Positions 25,480-34,039 of a stretch of DNA of 36,527 nt are shown in pieces. The position numbers and the translations under genes were made by a program. A model generated the notes under the pieces. The model searched no databases and had not been told where the DNA came from. It worked only from the letters and a program-made list of their open reading frames with translations. Each line of letters starts with the position of its first letter. Positions within the stretch are counted from its first letter, which is position 1. Origin of the DNA: Verrucomicrobiales bacterium (lineage in GTDB: Bacteria > Verrucomicrobiota > Verrucomicrobiia > Limisphaerales > J093); NCBI GenBank assembly GCA_024233215.1, contig JACKPW010000034.1, positions 1 to 36,527 on the forward strand. The letters are read 5' to 3'.

Positions 25480-26694
25480 TCAGCGGGCGGGACGGTAATT
25501 CAAGGCGGTGTCGAAGAGGGCGACGATGTTCTCCGGGGGCACGTTGGCCTGGATGTTGTGGACGGAGGCAAAGACGTGGCCGCCACCCGGTTGAAGGGCG
25601 TCCAGATGCGCGCGGGCCTCGGCGGCGACCTGTTCCGGCGTGCCCCGGGTGAGCGTGCCCTGGCAGTCGCAACTCCCGCCCCAGAACGCCAGATGCTCCC
25701 CGAACTCCCGCTTCAGCATCGCCGGATCCATGCCGGCGGCGGTGGTCTGGACCGGATTGAGAATGTCCACCCCCATCTCGATGATCGAGGGCAACAGCGG
25801 CACCAACGCACCGTCGGAATGCAGGAACACCTTCCAGTCCGTGTGTTGATGGACCCAGTCGAGCCCGCGCCGGTAGGCGGGCATGACCAGTTCGCGAAAG
25901 GCGCGGACCGAGAGGAAGGGCGCACGCTGGGTGCCGAAGTCGTCATTGACCTGGAGGATGTCGATGCGGTCGCCCACCGCACCGTGAAAGGCCTCGAGAT
26001 TCTCGATCCACGCTGTGACGAGCTTGTCGTAGAGGCGGCGGACGTACTCCGGTTCGCTGGCGAAGGTGATCATCCAATCCTCGAACCCGCCGGTGCCGAG
26101 TCCGTAGAACAGTTCGTACGGCGGCCCGAACGGGGCGATCACGGCCTGCCCGGTGGCCTCGCGCAGGCGTTTGGCTTCCCGGGCAAGGTAGGCGATCTCA
26201 CCGGCATCAAGCCGTGGGGCTTCCCAAGCGTCGAGGTCCGGGTGCAACGCCCCGGGATACTTTTCCAGCCGATCGAAATACCAACCCTCCTTCGGCATGG
26301 CGGCGATGACCTCGTTGCCGCGACGCAGCACCCAATCACCGGCGTCGTTGGTGTCGGGATCGAAGCCGGCCGGGACCTGCACGGCGGTGCCGTCGTGGAG
26401 GGTCCACGGTTTCCAGGCGTCATTCGGAATGCCAAAGGCGACACAGCGACGGTTCAACCCGGCCACATCCGCCCCGAAACGTCCGGCAATCTCGGGTTCG
26501 ATTTCCGCGAGCATCTGGTAAAGGTCAAACACCCGCGGTGACGGGGCATCTTCGTGTCCGAGATGGCGCCGCAGCCGGGCATGGGCGAAGACCGAAATGC
26601 CGCTCTGCCGGGTCCCGCCCAGATCGATGGGCGGTCGGTCGATCGGCTGACGGTTCAGGCTGGCGAGAACGCGTTCGCGGGAGGTCATCGTCAT
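25480..26694 (-). CDS. UroD-superfamily protein of unknown reaction, sugar-cluster type (404 aa)
   Basis: A cytoplasmic member of the uroporphyrinogen decarboxylase/cobamide methyltransferase superfamily. The start at 26694 overlaps the GH172 stop by 4 nt (ATGA); ATG 26688 is two codons further in. It opens with TSRERVLASLNRQPIDRPPID, the usual family N-terminus. The zinc motif H-x-C of MtaA-type enzymes is replaced by H292-S-D (FLHSDGALVPLLP). Other conserved stretches are DILNPVQTTAAGMDP, FWGGSCDCQG (Cys342 and Cys344) and VHNIQANVPPENI (His379). It is therefore a different subfamily from the UroD-like protein at 2952. Subfamily members are often found beside Gfo/Idh/MocA and glycoside hydrolase genes, as here, suggesting a step in breakdown of a modified sugar. 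The reaction is not known to me. Confidence 0.88.
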   Translation of the reverse strand: MTMTSRERVLASLNRQPIDRPPIDLGGTRQSGISVFAHARLRRHLGHEDAPSPRVFDLYQMLAEIEPEIAGRFGADVAGLNRRCVAFGIPNDAWKPWTLHDGTAVQVPAGFDPDTNDAGDWVLRRGNEVIAAMPKEGWYFDRLEKYPGALHPDLDAWEAPRLDAGEIAYLAREAKRLREATGQAVIAPFGPPYELFYGLGTGGFEDWMITFASEPEYVRRLYDKLVTAWIENLEAFHGAVGDRIDILQVNDDFGTQRAPFLSVRAFRELVMPAYRRGLDWVHQHTDWKVFLHSDGALVPLLPSIIEMGVDILNPVQTTAAGMDPAMLKREFGEHLAFWGGSCDCQGTLTRGTPEQVAAEARAHLDALQPGGGHVFASVHNIQANVPPENIVALFDTALNYRPAR

Positions 26695-28226
26695 CGCGCC
26701 CGTGGCTGCTGCAATTCGCGCAGGTCCTTGCTTGCCGGCCGCGAGTACACCGGCACGCGGACGCTCAGGGCATCGAAGCCGAAGAAGTAACCCTTCGATT
26801 TCTCCGCCTTGCCCACACACTCGAAGCGGAGGGTGTGTGCCCCGGCAGCGAGCGTCTGGGTGCCGAGTTTGTGCGGTGTCGGGGTGACGTTGGCGTTCAA
26901 CAGATCGAAGGTGCCGGCTTCCCGGCCGTCCAGCTTCACCCGGTAGGTGCCGTAATCCCAGGAGTGCGTGAGCTTCACCGAAAGTTCGCCCGTGACTTCC
27001 TTGTCCGTGGTGAACGGAACCTCAACCCAGGCGTCCTCTGCGGTCGGTTTGAACCAGAGATGCCGGTTGTCGGTGGCACCGCCGACGGGTTGGACCTCGA
27101 TGGGCGCCCCGGAGCCTCTGGCCTCGGGTACGAGTTGGTGCCCCACCGCCAGCGTCTGCTCGGTGAAAGGCAGCCGGTCGGGACCTGCCGGCAGTGCCGG
27201 CCAGGGCTTGTGCGGTTCGGTCTGATACCAGAAGGCCACGCTCGACATCAGGTCGTCGCGCTCGATGAATCCGTCCACCTTCCCGTCTGGGAAGGTCTGG
27301 GAGCCCTTGTGCTCGATCTCGGCCCGGAGGGACTTCGTGAACACCACCGGATCGGGGATGTGCCAGCGATAGGCGGTGCTGCGGTCGCCCGTGCCGTAGC
27401 CCTCCCAGAGCGGGGTGCCGTAGAAGGGACCATCCTGTTGCCGGAACCCCCAGGCATCGCAGAAGTAGTCCTCCGTGCCGGTGCCGCGCAACTGCGGTTC
27501 CTTCGCCCCGTCGATGAAGAAGAAGTCGTCGCCCTCCCCATACCAACCGCCGGACACATGGTAGACGCTCTGGACCGTGCCGACGTAATGGCCGCGTCCC
27601 ACGATGTCCGCGAGCAGGTAGTTGCGCCCCATCACACAGGGATGTTCCTGCCGGTACATGGCGTGAAAGAGGGCGGTGTCCGCGGGGAGGGAATCGTGCT
27701 GCTGCCAGTCGATGTAATAGTAGAACGCATGGCAGCGCCGGTCGCTCTCGTTGGTCACGGTGATGCGCGCCGTCTTCCGAAACGGCATGGGCCAGTAGCA
27801 ATTCCGGGCGCGGCCCTCGGAAGAGACCCGCACCGGCAGCGAGATGAATGGTTGATCCACCCCGTGACCGATGCCGAAGAAGTCGCCGACGGGACACTCC
27901 ACGCTCGGATGCTCCTCGCCATCCCAGTACATGCGCAACGTGAGCAGGCGGGAATAGAAGGGTGCGTCGTGGGCGATGGTGAACCAGATGTGGGTGATGA
28001 CCCCCGGGCCGTCCAACTCCGCCAGCGTGAGGGTGTCCCCCGGGGCAATCGGACGCGCATCGGCGTTGCCGTTCTTCCAGTCCGGGTCGGAGGAGGAGGC
28101 GCGCCGGGTTTCGAACTGCTTCAGTTGGGCCAACCCGGCAAGCGGATTACCGGGAGAAGGTTGGGCCGCGACCAGGCCGGTCCCCAGGACGACGAGGGCA
28201 AGCGCGGGCAGAAGGGGGGTTTTCAT
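26691..28226 (-). CDS. Exported GH172 (DUF2961) family glycoside hydrolase (511 aa)
   Basis: The signal peptide MKTPLLPALALVVLGTGLVAAQ is followed by the DUF2961/GH172 jelly-roll domain (about 35-365) and a C-terminal beta sandwich (about 375-495, with WVEVPFTTD and SWDYGTYRVKLDGREAG), likely carbohydrate-binding. Family strands seen are GVITHIWFTI, LRMYWDGEEHPSVECPVGDF and FYYYIDWQ. Two Glu sit 21 residues apart: Glu231 in YGEGDDFF and Glu252 in GTGTEDYF. That matches the spacing of the catalytic pair I recall for the difructose-dianhydride enzyme of this family (Glu270/Glu291). Characterised GH172 members act on fructofuranosides or arabinofuranosides, so a furanoside substrate is a fair guess. 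It overlaps the UroD-family gene by 4 nt and lies 82 nt after the propeller protein gene. Confidence 0.88.
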   Translation of the reverse strand: MKTPLLPALALVVLGTGLVAAQPSPGNPLAGLAQLKQFETRRASSSDPDWKNGNADARPIAPGDTLTLAELDGPGVITHIWFTIAHDAPFYSRLLTLRMYWDGEEHPSVECPVGDFFGIGHGVDQPFISLPVRVSSEGRARNCYWPMPFRKTARITVTNESDRRCHAFYYYIDWQQHDSLPADTALFHAMYRQEHPCVMGRNYLLADIVGRGHYVGTVQSVYHVSGGWYGEGDDFFFIDGAKEPQLRGTGTEDYFCDAWGFRQQDGPFYGTPLWEGYGTGDRSTAYRWHIPDPVVFTKSLRAEIEHKGSQTFPDGKVDGFIERDDLMSSVAFWYQTEPHKPWPALPAGPDRLPFTEQTLAVGHQLVPEARGSGAPIEVQPVGGATDNRHLWFKPTAEDAWVEVPFTTDKEVTGELSVKLTHSWDYGTYRVKLDGREAGTFDLLNANVTPTPHKLGTQTLAAGAHTLRFECVGKAEKSKGYFFGFDALSVRVPVYSRPASKDLRELQQPRAR

Positions 28227-28308
28227 ATGAGATGGACGATGAGCGATGTGTCTGACTGGGGCGCAGTCTGCGACACCCGACCCCGCCGGCGCAAGCCATG
28301 CCCGATCC

Positions 28309-30492
28309 CTACTCGGGTGGGGCGATCAGGCGCAGGTAGCGGCCCATCCAGTAGGGCAGCAGGAACTCGTCACCGGCCAGTTCCGTGTGCCCGCCGTCCC
28401 CGCCGTCGAGCCGGAAGGGATTTCCATTCCAGCGCATCATGGGGCGTTCGCCCGGCGGCAACAGGCTGCGGGTCTCCTGCCCGCGGAAGTTGGAGGACAA
28501 CCGGTCAATGTCGAGTCGTTGCGAATTCCGCACATCCCAGGTCACGAGGTCGAGCGGGAACGAACGCAAGGTCCAGAGCGCTCCCAACAGGTCGCCTTCC
28601 CGGTCGCCGGTGCCGGCGAGCACGAAGCTCCAAAGCGGGTTGCGCTCGATCCGTTCGATGTCCCAGTGATCGCGCGCCGCGGCGGCGAACTGGCGGCGCA
28701 GGTGATCCGTCAGGGCGTAGCGACAAAGGGTCCAGTAGTTCACGAAAGCCAGCAGGTCGTCGGAGTGGTTCCAGCTGTCCCCCATGTCGTGTCCCTCGTA
28801 GACGTGGCCCGTGGTGACCTGGATGTTCGCCATGGTGTTGGTGATGTTCTGCAGGTAGCCGTGCTGGACCAGGAGTTCCGTGGCGCTCTGCCGGTAGACA
28901 TCCTTGCCGGTGACGCGGTGGGCGAACTGCAGGAACGCGACGATCTCGGCACTGTTGAGCCGGCGATCCACGATGGTGGGCGGATAGCTGTTCACATAGT
29001 CCGGGTGCCAACGCCCCCACAGGGTCGGCTGGCCGTCCGCGTCCACCAGGGTGAGGCGGTTCCGGAGGATGTGGCTGATGATGTGGTCGTAGGCCGTGGC
29101 GATGCGGTTGCGTTCGTCGGCGGTGATCGCACACGTCTCAAAGAGCACGGCAAAGGCAAAGGTCTGGGCGGTGATCTCATCGCTGCTGGTGTGGCCCTTC
29201 CATTCCCAGCGGGAATCGGCTGCCGGCCGCCAGCGATCCGGATCCGACACCTTGAACCCGGTGCGCTCGAAGGTCCGGGCGGGGAAGCCGTCGATGCCAG
29301 TGATGGCCAGGAGACGTTCCAGGGTGGCGAAGGTTTCCCAGGCATTCTGGCGGGCGGATTCCTCCCGGGTGGCGCCGTAGTGAAAGGCCTGACTGGCCAG
29401 GTAATAGCTGCTCCATGACCCGTCGTTGTCGGTGTCGACCAGCTCCGCCGTTGCCGGGTCCCCGGGGGCGCGCAGGTGCAGCTCGGAACAGAAGCCGTAG
29501 CGCATGTGGCGTTGCCGGATTTCGCGCTCGAAGTGCCGGGCCTTCTCCTCGAGGGTCATCCGGGGAAAGGCGATTTCCGTCAGGCCGCTGCGGGTGAGCA
29601 CAAAGAGGTTTCCCGCACTGTCCGGCGCGAGGTCGATCACGTCGTCGTCCTTGAGCCAGCGGCGACCGGCGAAGTAGCGGAACATCCCCACGCCGGCGTG
29701 GAGGAAGACCCCCCGGCTGGTGCCGGCCCAGACGCCGTTGGTGGCCACGGCGAGCGAGGAGATTTCGTTCCAGGGCAGGCGGTCCTGGACAGGCAGGGTG
29801 ACCCCGCCGGTGCGGGGATCCAGGCCGTAGTAGCCGTTGCGGGTGCCCACCAGCACCTGGTTGGTGCGAAAGGCCAGGGCCCGGAGCCCGCTGCCCGCGT
29901 GGAACAAGTCGAGACGATTGCCGCGAACCCGGCGGATGGTGTCAGACGATAGCGTGTAGAAGTTGTCCAGGCCGGCATAGACCCGCTCCACCCCGAGGGA
30001 ACCGGGGGCGACCAGCGGCAGGAACTGCGGCTCCCGGAAGAGCACGGCGTTGGTGGGGCCCACCAGCAGCGCGCTGAAATCCGGCCCCACGGCGAAGGTG
30101 CGGAAGTCCCGTTGACCGAGCGCGGCGACGAACCTCCCGGTCAGGGCGTTGCAGAGGAATTCCTCGTCGAACAACTGCCAGAGTTCGCCCCGGGCCAGGG
30201 TGATGTCGCGCGCCACCCGGTCGACCAGCGGCCGGAATTCACGATCGAGCGCGAGTTGTCCGCCCAGCACCCGGCAAAGGCCGCGGTCGGAAAGCACGTA
30301 GACCCGGTCCTCGCGGTCCACGATCAATCGCCGGAAGGTCACGTCCCCCAGCTCCGCATGGTTCGGATACTGGCGGGAAACCGGCTGCGCGAAGGGAATG
30401 TCCGGCATGGCCACCGGCTCCGGGGCCGGGGTGGGCTCCGCGGCGGTGGCGTTCCAGGCCAGCAGGGAAAACAGCGTGAGGAGGGATTTCAT
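28309..30492 (-). CDS. Exported beta-propeller plus alpha-helical toroid protein, unknown function (727 aa)
   Basis: The signal peptide (MKSLLTLFSLLAWNATAAEP) is followed by a beta-propeller at about 45-315. Repeats of the type VYVLSDRGLCRVLGG, LVGTRNGYYGLDPRTGG and VWAGTSRGVFLHAGVGMF read like the sensor propellers of two-component regulators. From about 325 to 727 there is an alpha-helical part with paired helices (SYYLASQAFHYGATREESAR, WETFATLERLLAITGIDGFP, GHVYEGHDMGDSWNHSDDLL, FVNYWTLCRYALTDHL) that resembles an (alpha/alpha)6 barrel as in many glycoside hydrolases and lyases. The conserved acidic and His residues there (HDMGDSWNHSDD) could form an active site. It may be an unrecognised carbohydrate-active enzyme. 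It shares one base with the preceding gene's stop (TGATG). Confidence 0.8.
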   Translation of the reverse strand: MKSLLTLFSLLAWNATAAEPTPAPEPVAMPDIPFAQPVSRQYPNHAELGDVTFRRLIVDREDRVYVLSDRGLCRVLGGQLALDREFRPLVDRVARDITLARGELWQLFDEEFLCNALTGRFVAALGQRDFRTFAVGPDFSALLVGPTNAVLFREPQFLPLVAPGSLGVERVYAGLDNFYTLSSDTIRRVRGNRLDLFHAGSGLRALAFRTNQVLVGTRNGYYGLDPRTGGVTLPVQDRLPWNEISSLAVATNGVWAGTSRGVFLHAGVGMFRYFAGRRWLKDDDVIDLAPDSAGNLFVLTRSGLTEIAFPRMTLEEKARHFEREIRQRHMRYGFCSELHLRAPGDPATAELVDTDNDGSWSSYYLASQAFHYGATREESARQNAWETFATLERLLAITGIDGFPARTFERTGFKVSDPDRWRPAADSRWEWKGHTSSDEITAQTFAFAVLFETCAITADERNRIATAYDHIISHILRNRLTLVDADGQPTLWGRWHPDYVNSYPPTIVDRRLNSAEIVAFLQFAHRVTGKDVYRQSATELLVQHGYLQNITNTMANIQVTTGHVYEGHDMGDSWNHSDDLLAFVNYWTLCRYALTDHLRRQFAAAARDHWDIERIERNPLWSFVLAGTGDREGDLLGALWTLRSFPLDLVTWDVRNSQRLDIDRLSSNFRGQETRSLLPPGERPMMRWNGNPFRLDGGDGGHTELAGDEFLLPYWMGRYLRLIAPPE

Positions 30493-30758
30493 CAGCGCAT
30501 CAGGAACCAGAGGAGAATGAGCACCAGCAGGCCGGCGGCGATCCAGCGGCCCTTTCCCGCGCGCCGGGCGGCCCGGCCCTGGCCGTGAAACTCGCGGGCC
30601 ACGAAATCGTCATAGTCGAAGTTCTCATCCGGCAACCCCAGCGATCCGGCGTACGCCTCCTCCGACCAGCCGGTTTCCTCGTCGGAACCGCACGCCGGAC
30701 AGGCCTTCGCGCCGGGCGGCACGGCGGCACCGCAGTTGGGACAGACCTCGGGTGTCAC
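30492..30758 (-). CDS. Zinc-ribbon membrane-anchored small protein (88 aa)
   Basis: The N-terminus is a zinc ribbon with CPNCGAAVPPGAKACPACG, i.e. two CxxC pairs about 14 residues apart. A short acidic, aromatic linker follows (SLGLPDENFDYDDFVAREF), then a basic stretch and a single C-terminal transmembrane helix (WIAAGLLVLILLWFLMR). Such DUF-type zinc-ribbon tail-anchored proteins are common in Verrucomicrobia and Planctomycetes; their partner is unknown. The ribbon would face the cytoplasm. The start overlaps the thioesterase stop by 4 nt (ATGA) and its stop overlaps the next start by one base (TGATG), so all three are translated from one mRNA. Confidence 0.8.
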   Translation of the reverse strand: MTPEVCPNCGAAVPPGAKACPACGSDEETGWSEEAYAGSLGLPDENFDYDDFVAREFHGQGRAARRAGKGRWIAAGLLVLILLWFLMR

Positions 30759-31270
30759 GGTTGCGAAGGACGGGGTTCGCCGCCATCGCGGTCGACGGAA
30801 GGGGTGGCCCCGAGATAGGGCGAGGCGTCCCCCACGAAGTCCGCCGCCATCGCGGCCAGCGCTCCGGTGGGGATGGGAAGATACTTGCCGCGGGCGCTGG
30901 CCCGCACCTGCCCCCGGGCATCGATGACCTCGCCGGTGGCTTCATACACACGCTCCCGCCGGTTGGCAGTGAGCACGGCCCGGAGCGTGAGTTCCTCGCC
31001 CGGATGCACGGGCTGCAGGTAGCGGACGCTCAGCTCCGCACAATAACAGAAGCGTCGGGCCGCCACGGCACAGGCCCAGGTCATCACCTCGTCCAGGACG
31101 GTTGCCGTGAGCCCGCCGTGGATCACGTCGTGGTATCCGGCAAACTCGGGTCGCGGAACCCACCGGCCGTGGACCGCGTCCCCGTCCGCCTGGAACGAGA
31201 GGTTCAGGCCAGCCCGGTTCTCCAGGCCGCAGACGAAGCAGCTTCGCGTTCGGGGCAGCGGTTTCAACAC
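30755..31270 (-). CDS. PaaI-type hot-dog thioesterase (171 aa)
   Basis: A cytoplasmic acyl-CoA or aryl-CoA thioesterase of the PaaI/YbgC-like hot-dog group. The start is GTG at 31270 (VLKPLPRTRSCFVCGLENRAGLNL), matching the usual family N-terminus with its CFVCG motif; TTG at 31267 is equally possible and no ATG fits. The central segment YHDVIHGGLTATVLDEVMTWA holds the HGG and Asp-Glu residues (His51, Asp60) at the active helix, and CAELSVRYLQPVHPGEELTL is the hot-dog beta strand. The usual length is about 150-170. It is the first gene of the minus-strand run and divergent from the GH-GT2 fusion, with about 65 nt between the assigned starts. The link to the carbohydrate genes downstream may only be genomic. 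Confidence 0.85.
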   Translation of the reverse strand: MLKPLPRTRSCFVCGLENRAGLNLSFQADGDAVHGRWVPRPEFAGYHDVIHGGLTATVLDEVMTWACAVAARRFCYCAELSVRYLQPVHPGEELTLRAVLTANRRERVYEATGEVIDARGQVRASARGKYLPIPTGALAAMAADFVGDASPYLGATPSVDRDGGEPRPSQP

Positions 31271-31334
31271 CCCGCCAAAGTAGCCACTCCAGCCTTGCGG
31301 CGACAGGAGAAAGCGGTGATTAATCCGCCCCAAC

Positions 31335-33998
31335 GTGCCGTCCAAGCCAGGACATGAACCGCGCCTTGACAGCGTTTCCGCCCGTCTGACCGTGCCGCCG
31401 ACCCGACCCAACGGAGCCGGTCCGGGCAAGGCATCCTGTTCGCCCGCCCGGCGAGCGGAGGGCACGGTCCGGGGAAGGGTGGTCGTGGACGGCAAATTCT
31501 TCCGGCTCGACGGGCGGAAGTTCCTCGTCAAGGGCGTGACCTACGGGCCGTTCGGCCCGGATTCCGAAGGTTCCCCCTATCCCCCGCGGGCCCGGGTCGA
31601 GGCCGATCTGGAGCTGGTTCGCGCTCTGGGCGCCAACGTGCTCCGCGTCTACACCGTGCCGCCGGTCTGGTTCCTCGACCTCGTCATCGCCCATGACCTC
31701 CGGCTGCTCATCGACGTCCCATGGCACCAGCAGGCCTGTTTCATCGGCCATGAAACCCGCTGTCGCGCCGCGCGGGAAACGGTGCGCCGGGCGGCCGAGG
31801 AATGCGCCCAGCACCCGGCCACCTTCGCCCTCAGCGTCGCCAACGAAATTCCCGCCGACGTCGTCCGCTGGAGCGGCGCCCGGGAGATCGAGGATTTCAT
31901 CAACGGACTGGTCGGCCTGGTGAAGCACGCGAACCCGGACTGCCTGGCCACGTTCGGGAATTTTCCGCCCACCGAATACCTGAATCCCCGGGAAATCGAT
32001 TTCCCGACCTTCAACGTCTATCTCCACCGGCGGCGTGATTTCGACAACTACCTGGCGCGGCTCCAGATGCTGGCGGACACCCGGCCGCTCCTGATCGGGG
32101 AGTCCGGGGTGGACAGCCTGCGTGAGGGCGAGGAGCGGCAGGCGGATCTGCTCCGGTGGCAGGTGGAGGCGGCCTTTCAGGGGGGCGCGGCCGGCACGGT
32201 GGTCTTCAGTTTCACGGACGACTGGCACCGGGGCGGACGCCAGGTCACCGACTGGGCCTTCGGCCTGACGCATCGCAATCGCGAACCCAAACCGGCCTTT
32301 GCCGGGGTGAGGACCGGGTTTGCCGGGGCGCCCCACCTCAAGGTCGCCTCCCCCCCACGGGTGTCGGTGGTGGTGGCCGCCTACAACGCAGCCCGCACCT
32401 TGCGGACCTGTCTGCGCGCCCTGGAGCAACTCAACCACCCCGATTACGAGGTGTTGCTGGTGGACGACGGTTCAACCGACGGCACGGCGGATCTGGTGCG
32501 GGAATTCCCCACCGTCCGCTACGTGCGCCATCCGGAAAACCTGGGGTTGTCGGAGGCGCGCAACACGGGAATCCAGCTCGCCACCGGCGAGGTGGTCGCC
32601 TTCACCGACGCCGACTGCCGGCCCGACGAGGACTGGCTGGACCACCTGGTGCATGACCTGGTGACGCAGGGCACCGCGGGCATCGGCGGTCACAACCTGT
32701 TGCCTCCCGACGACTCCGCCCTGGCGGCCGCGGTGATGGCCGCGCCCGGGGGCCCGCTGCAGGTCATGCTGGACGATCGCGAGGCGGAACACCTGCCGGG
32801 CTGCAACATGGCCTTCTGGCGGTCGACCCTGCTGGAGGTCGGCGGATTCGACCCCGTGTTCCGCCGGGCGGGGGACGACGTGGACCTTTGCTGGCGACTG
32901 CAGAATCACGGCGGAAAACTGGGATTCAGTCCGGGCGGCTTCGTCTGGCATTACCGGCGGTCGACCGTGCGCGCCTACCTGCGGCAACAGCACGGCTACG
33001 GCGACGCCGAGGCGGTCTTGGAGCGCAAACACCCGGGTCATTTCAACCGGTTCGGCGGCAGCCGGTGGCGGGGGCGCATCTATGGCGGCCCACAGGCGGG
33101 AGCGGTCACCCGGTCCCCCATGATCTACCATGGACGCTTTGGTACGGCGCTGTTCCAGACCATCTACCGGTCGGATCCCTCGTGGGTGCTCACCCTGGCC
33201 ACATCGCTGGAGTACTATGTGCTCATGGTCCTGCCGCTCGCGGTGTTGGGGACGGTCTTCCGCTGGCTGCTTCCCATGGTGGTGCTGACCTTGCTGGTGC
33301 CGGTTGTGGCCAGTGCGACGGCCGCCTTCCAGGTGGCGCTGCCCCAGCGCAAGCGCCGGGTGTGGTCGCGTCCCCTGGTGGCCCTGTTGTTCCTGCTCCA
33401 GCCGTTGGTCCGCGGCTGGGCGCGTTACCAGGGCCGGTTGTTTCTCGGACAGACCCCCCGCAAGGTCCGGGAGAGCTTCCGCTCCGTCAGTGAGCAGACG
33501 CCCGACGACGGACGCAGCGAACTGGTCTTTCGGGCCCCCGAGGGCCTGCATCGCCAGGATTTGCTCGGCCGCCTGGTCGGCCGCCTCCAGCGGGACGGCT
33601 GGCGGATGAACGTCGATTCGGGCTGGAGCCCGTTCGACCTCGAGGTCTATGGCAGCCGCTGGAGCAAGCTTCGACTCATCACCGCCAGCGAGTACGAGCC
33701 CGGGGGCCGCGCCTGGATCCGGTGCCGGCTCAGGATCGCCCGGACCCTGCCCGCCCGGATGGCGGTCTGGGTTTCGGCGGGGCTGGCGGTGACGTTGATG
33801 GGCCTGCACGAGGACGGCGGCTGGGCGGAATGGCTCTGGCTGCTCCTTCCGCTCGGCATCAGCCTGCTGCTTCTGGCCGACCAGCGCCGGTTGCACGGTC
33901 AGGTGGCGGTGTTTGTCCGGCAGGTCGCCCGCGAACTCGGATTGACCCCCGATTCCCCGGCAGTTGAGGCTTGCCCCGGGAAAGCCCAGTCGGGATAA
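31335..33998 (+). CDS. Fusion of a GH-A-type hydrolase domain with a GT2 glycosyltransferase and membrane segments (up to 887 aa)
   Basis: Numbering is from GTG 31335; GTG at 31479 or 31485 may be the true start. Residues 48-325 form a TIM barrel of clan GH-A (GH2 catalytic-like), with acid/base Glu171 in SVANEIPADV and nucleophile Glu256 in LLIGESGVDS. Residues 342-585 form a GT2 domain: VSVVVAAYNAARTLRTC, LLVDDGSTDGT (DDG 377-379), DADCRP (DxD 425-427), GCNMAFWRS, GGFDPVF and GDDVDLCWRL. Membrane helices follow at about 625-660 and 812-855, separated by a soluble stretch with RSELVFRAPEGLHRQDLLGRL. There is no signal peptide or helix before the hydrolase domain, so both catalytic domains should be cytoplasmic. 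Likely a polysaccharide or glycolipid synthesis enzyme with built-in trimming or acceptor-binding ability; the product is unknown. Confidence 0.88.
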   Translation: MPSKPGHEPRLDSVSARLTVPPTRPNGAGPGKASCSPARRAEGTVRGRVVVDGKFFRLDGRKFLVKGVTYGPFGPDSEGSPYPPRARVEADLELVRALGANVLRVYTVPPVWFLDLVIAHDLRLLIDVPWHQQACFIGHETRCRAARETVRRAAEECAQHPATFALSVANEIPADVVRWSGAREIEDFINGLVGLVKHANPDCLATFGNFPPTEYLNPREIDFPTFNVYLHRRRDFDNYLARLQMLADTRPLLIGESGVDSLREGEERQADLLRWQVEAAFQGGAAGTVVFSFTDDWHRGGRQVTDWAFGLTHRNREPKPAFAGVRTGFAGAPHLKVASPPRVSVVVAAYNAARTLRTCLRALEQLNHPDYEVLLVDDGSTDGTADLVREFPTVRYVRHPENLGLSEARNTGIQLATGEVVAFTDADCRPDEDWLDHLVHDLVTQGTAGIGGHNLLPPDDSALAAAVMAAPGGPLQVMLDDREAEHLPGCNMAFWRSTLLEVGGFDPVFRRAGDDVDLCWRLQNHGGKLGFSPGGFVWHYRRSTVRAYLRQQHGYGDAEAVLERKHPGHFNRFGGSRWRGRIYGGPQAGAVTRSPMIYHGRFGTALFQTIYRSDPSWVLTLATSLEYYVLMVLPLAVLGTVFRWLLPMVVLTLLVPVVASATAAFQVALPQRKRRVWSRPLVALLFLLQPLVRGWARYQGRLFLGQTPRKVRESFRSVSEQTPDDGRSELVFRAPEGLHRQDLLGRLVGRLQRDGWRMNVDSGWSPFDLEVYGSRWSKLRLITASEYEPGGRAWIRCRLRIARTLPARMAVWVSAGLAVTLMGLHEDGGWAEWLWLLLPLGISLLLLADQRRLHGQVAVFVRQVARELGLTPDSPAVEACPGKAQSG

Positions 33999-34039
33999 CG
34001 GTGGGACGGAGTGCGCTCCGGAACCTACGTTGATGACGC

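Noticed and set aside
26538..28817. 759-codon open frame on the plus strand opposite the GH172 and UroD-family genes
   Set aside because: Antisense shadow spanning two real genes and a gene boundary; no motif, no signal, no ribosome-binding site.
31271..31531. 87-codon N-terminal extension of the thioesterase
   Set aside because: It is Arg/Ser/Pro-rich, overlaps the divergent gene, and family members begin at the KPLPRTRSCFVCG region.
34007..34020. Short hairpin cggag/ctccg before xseB as a terminator or attenuator
   Set aside because: Five base pairs only and no T-run; likely chance.
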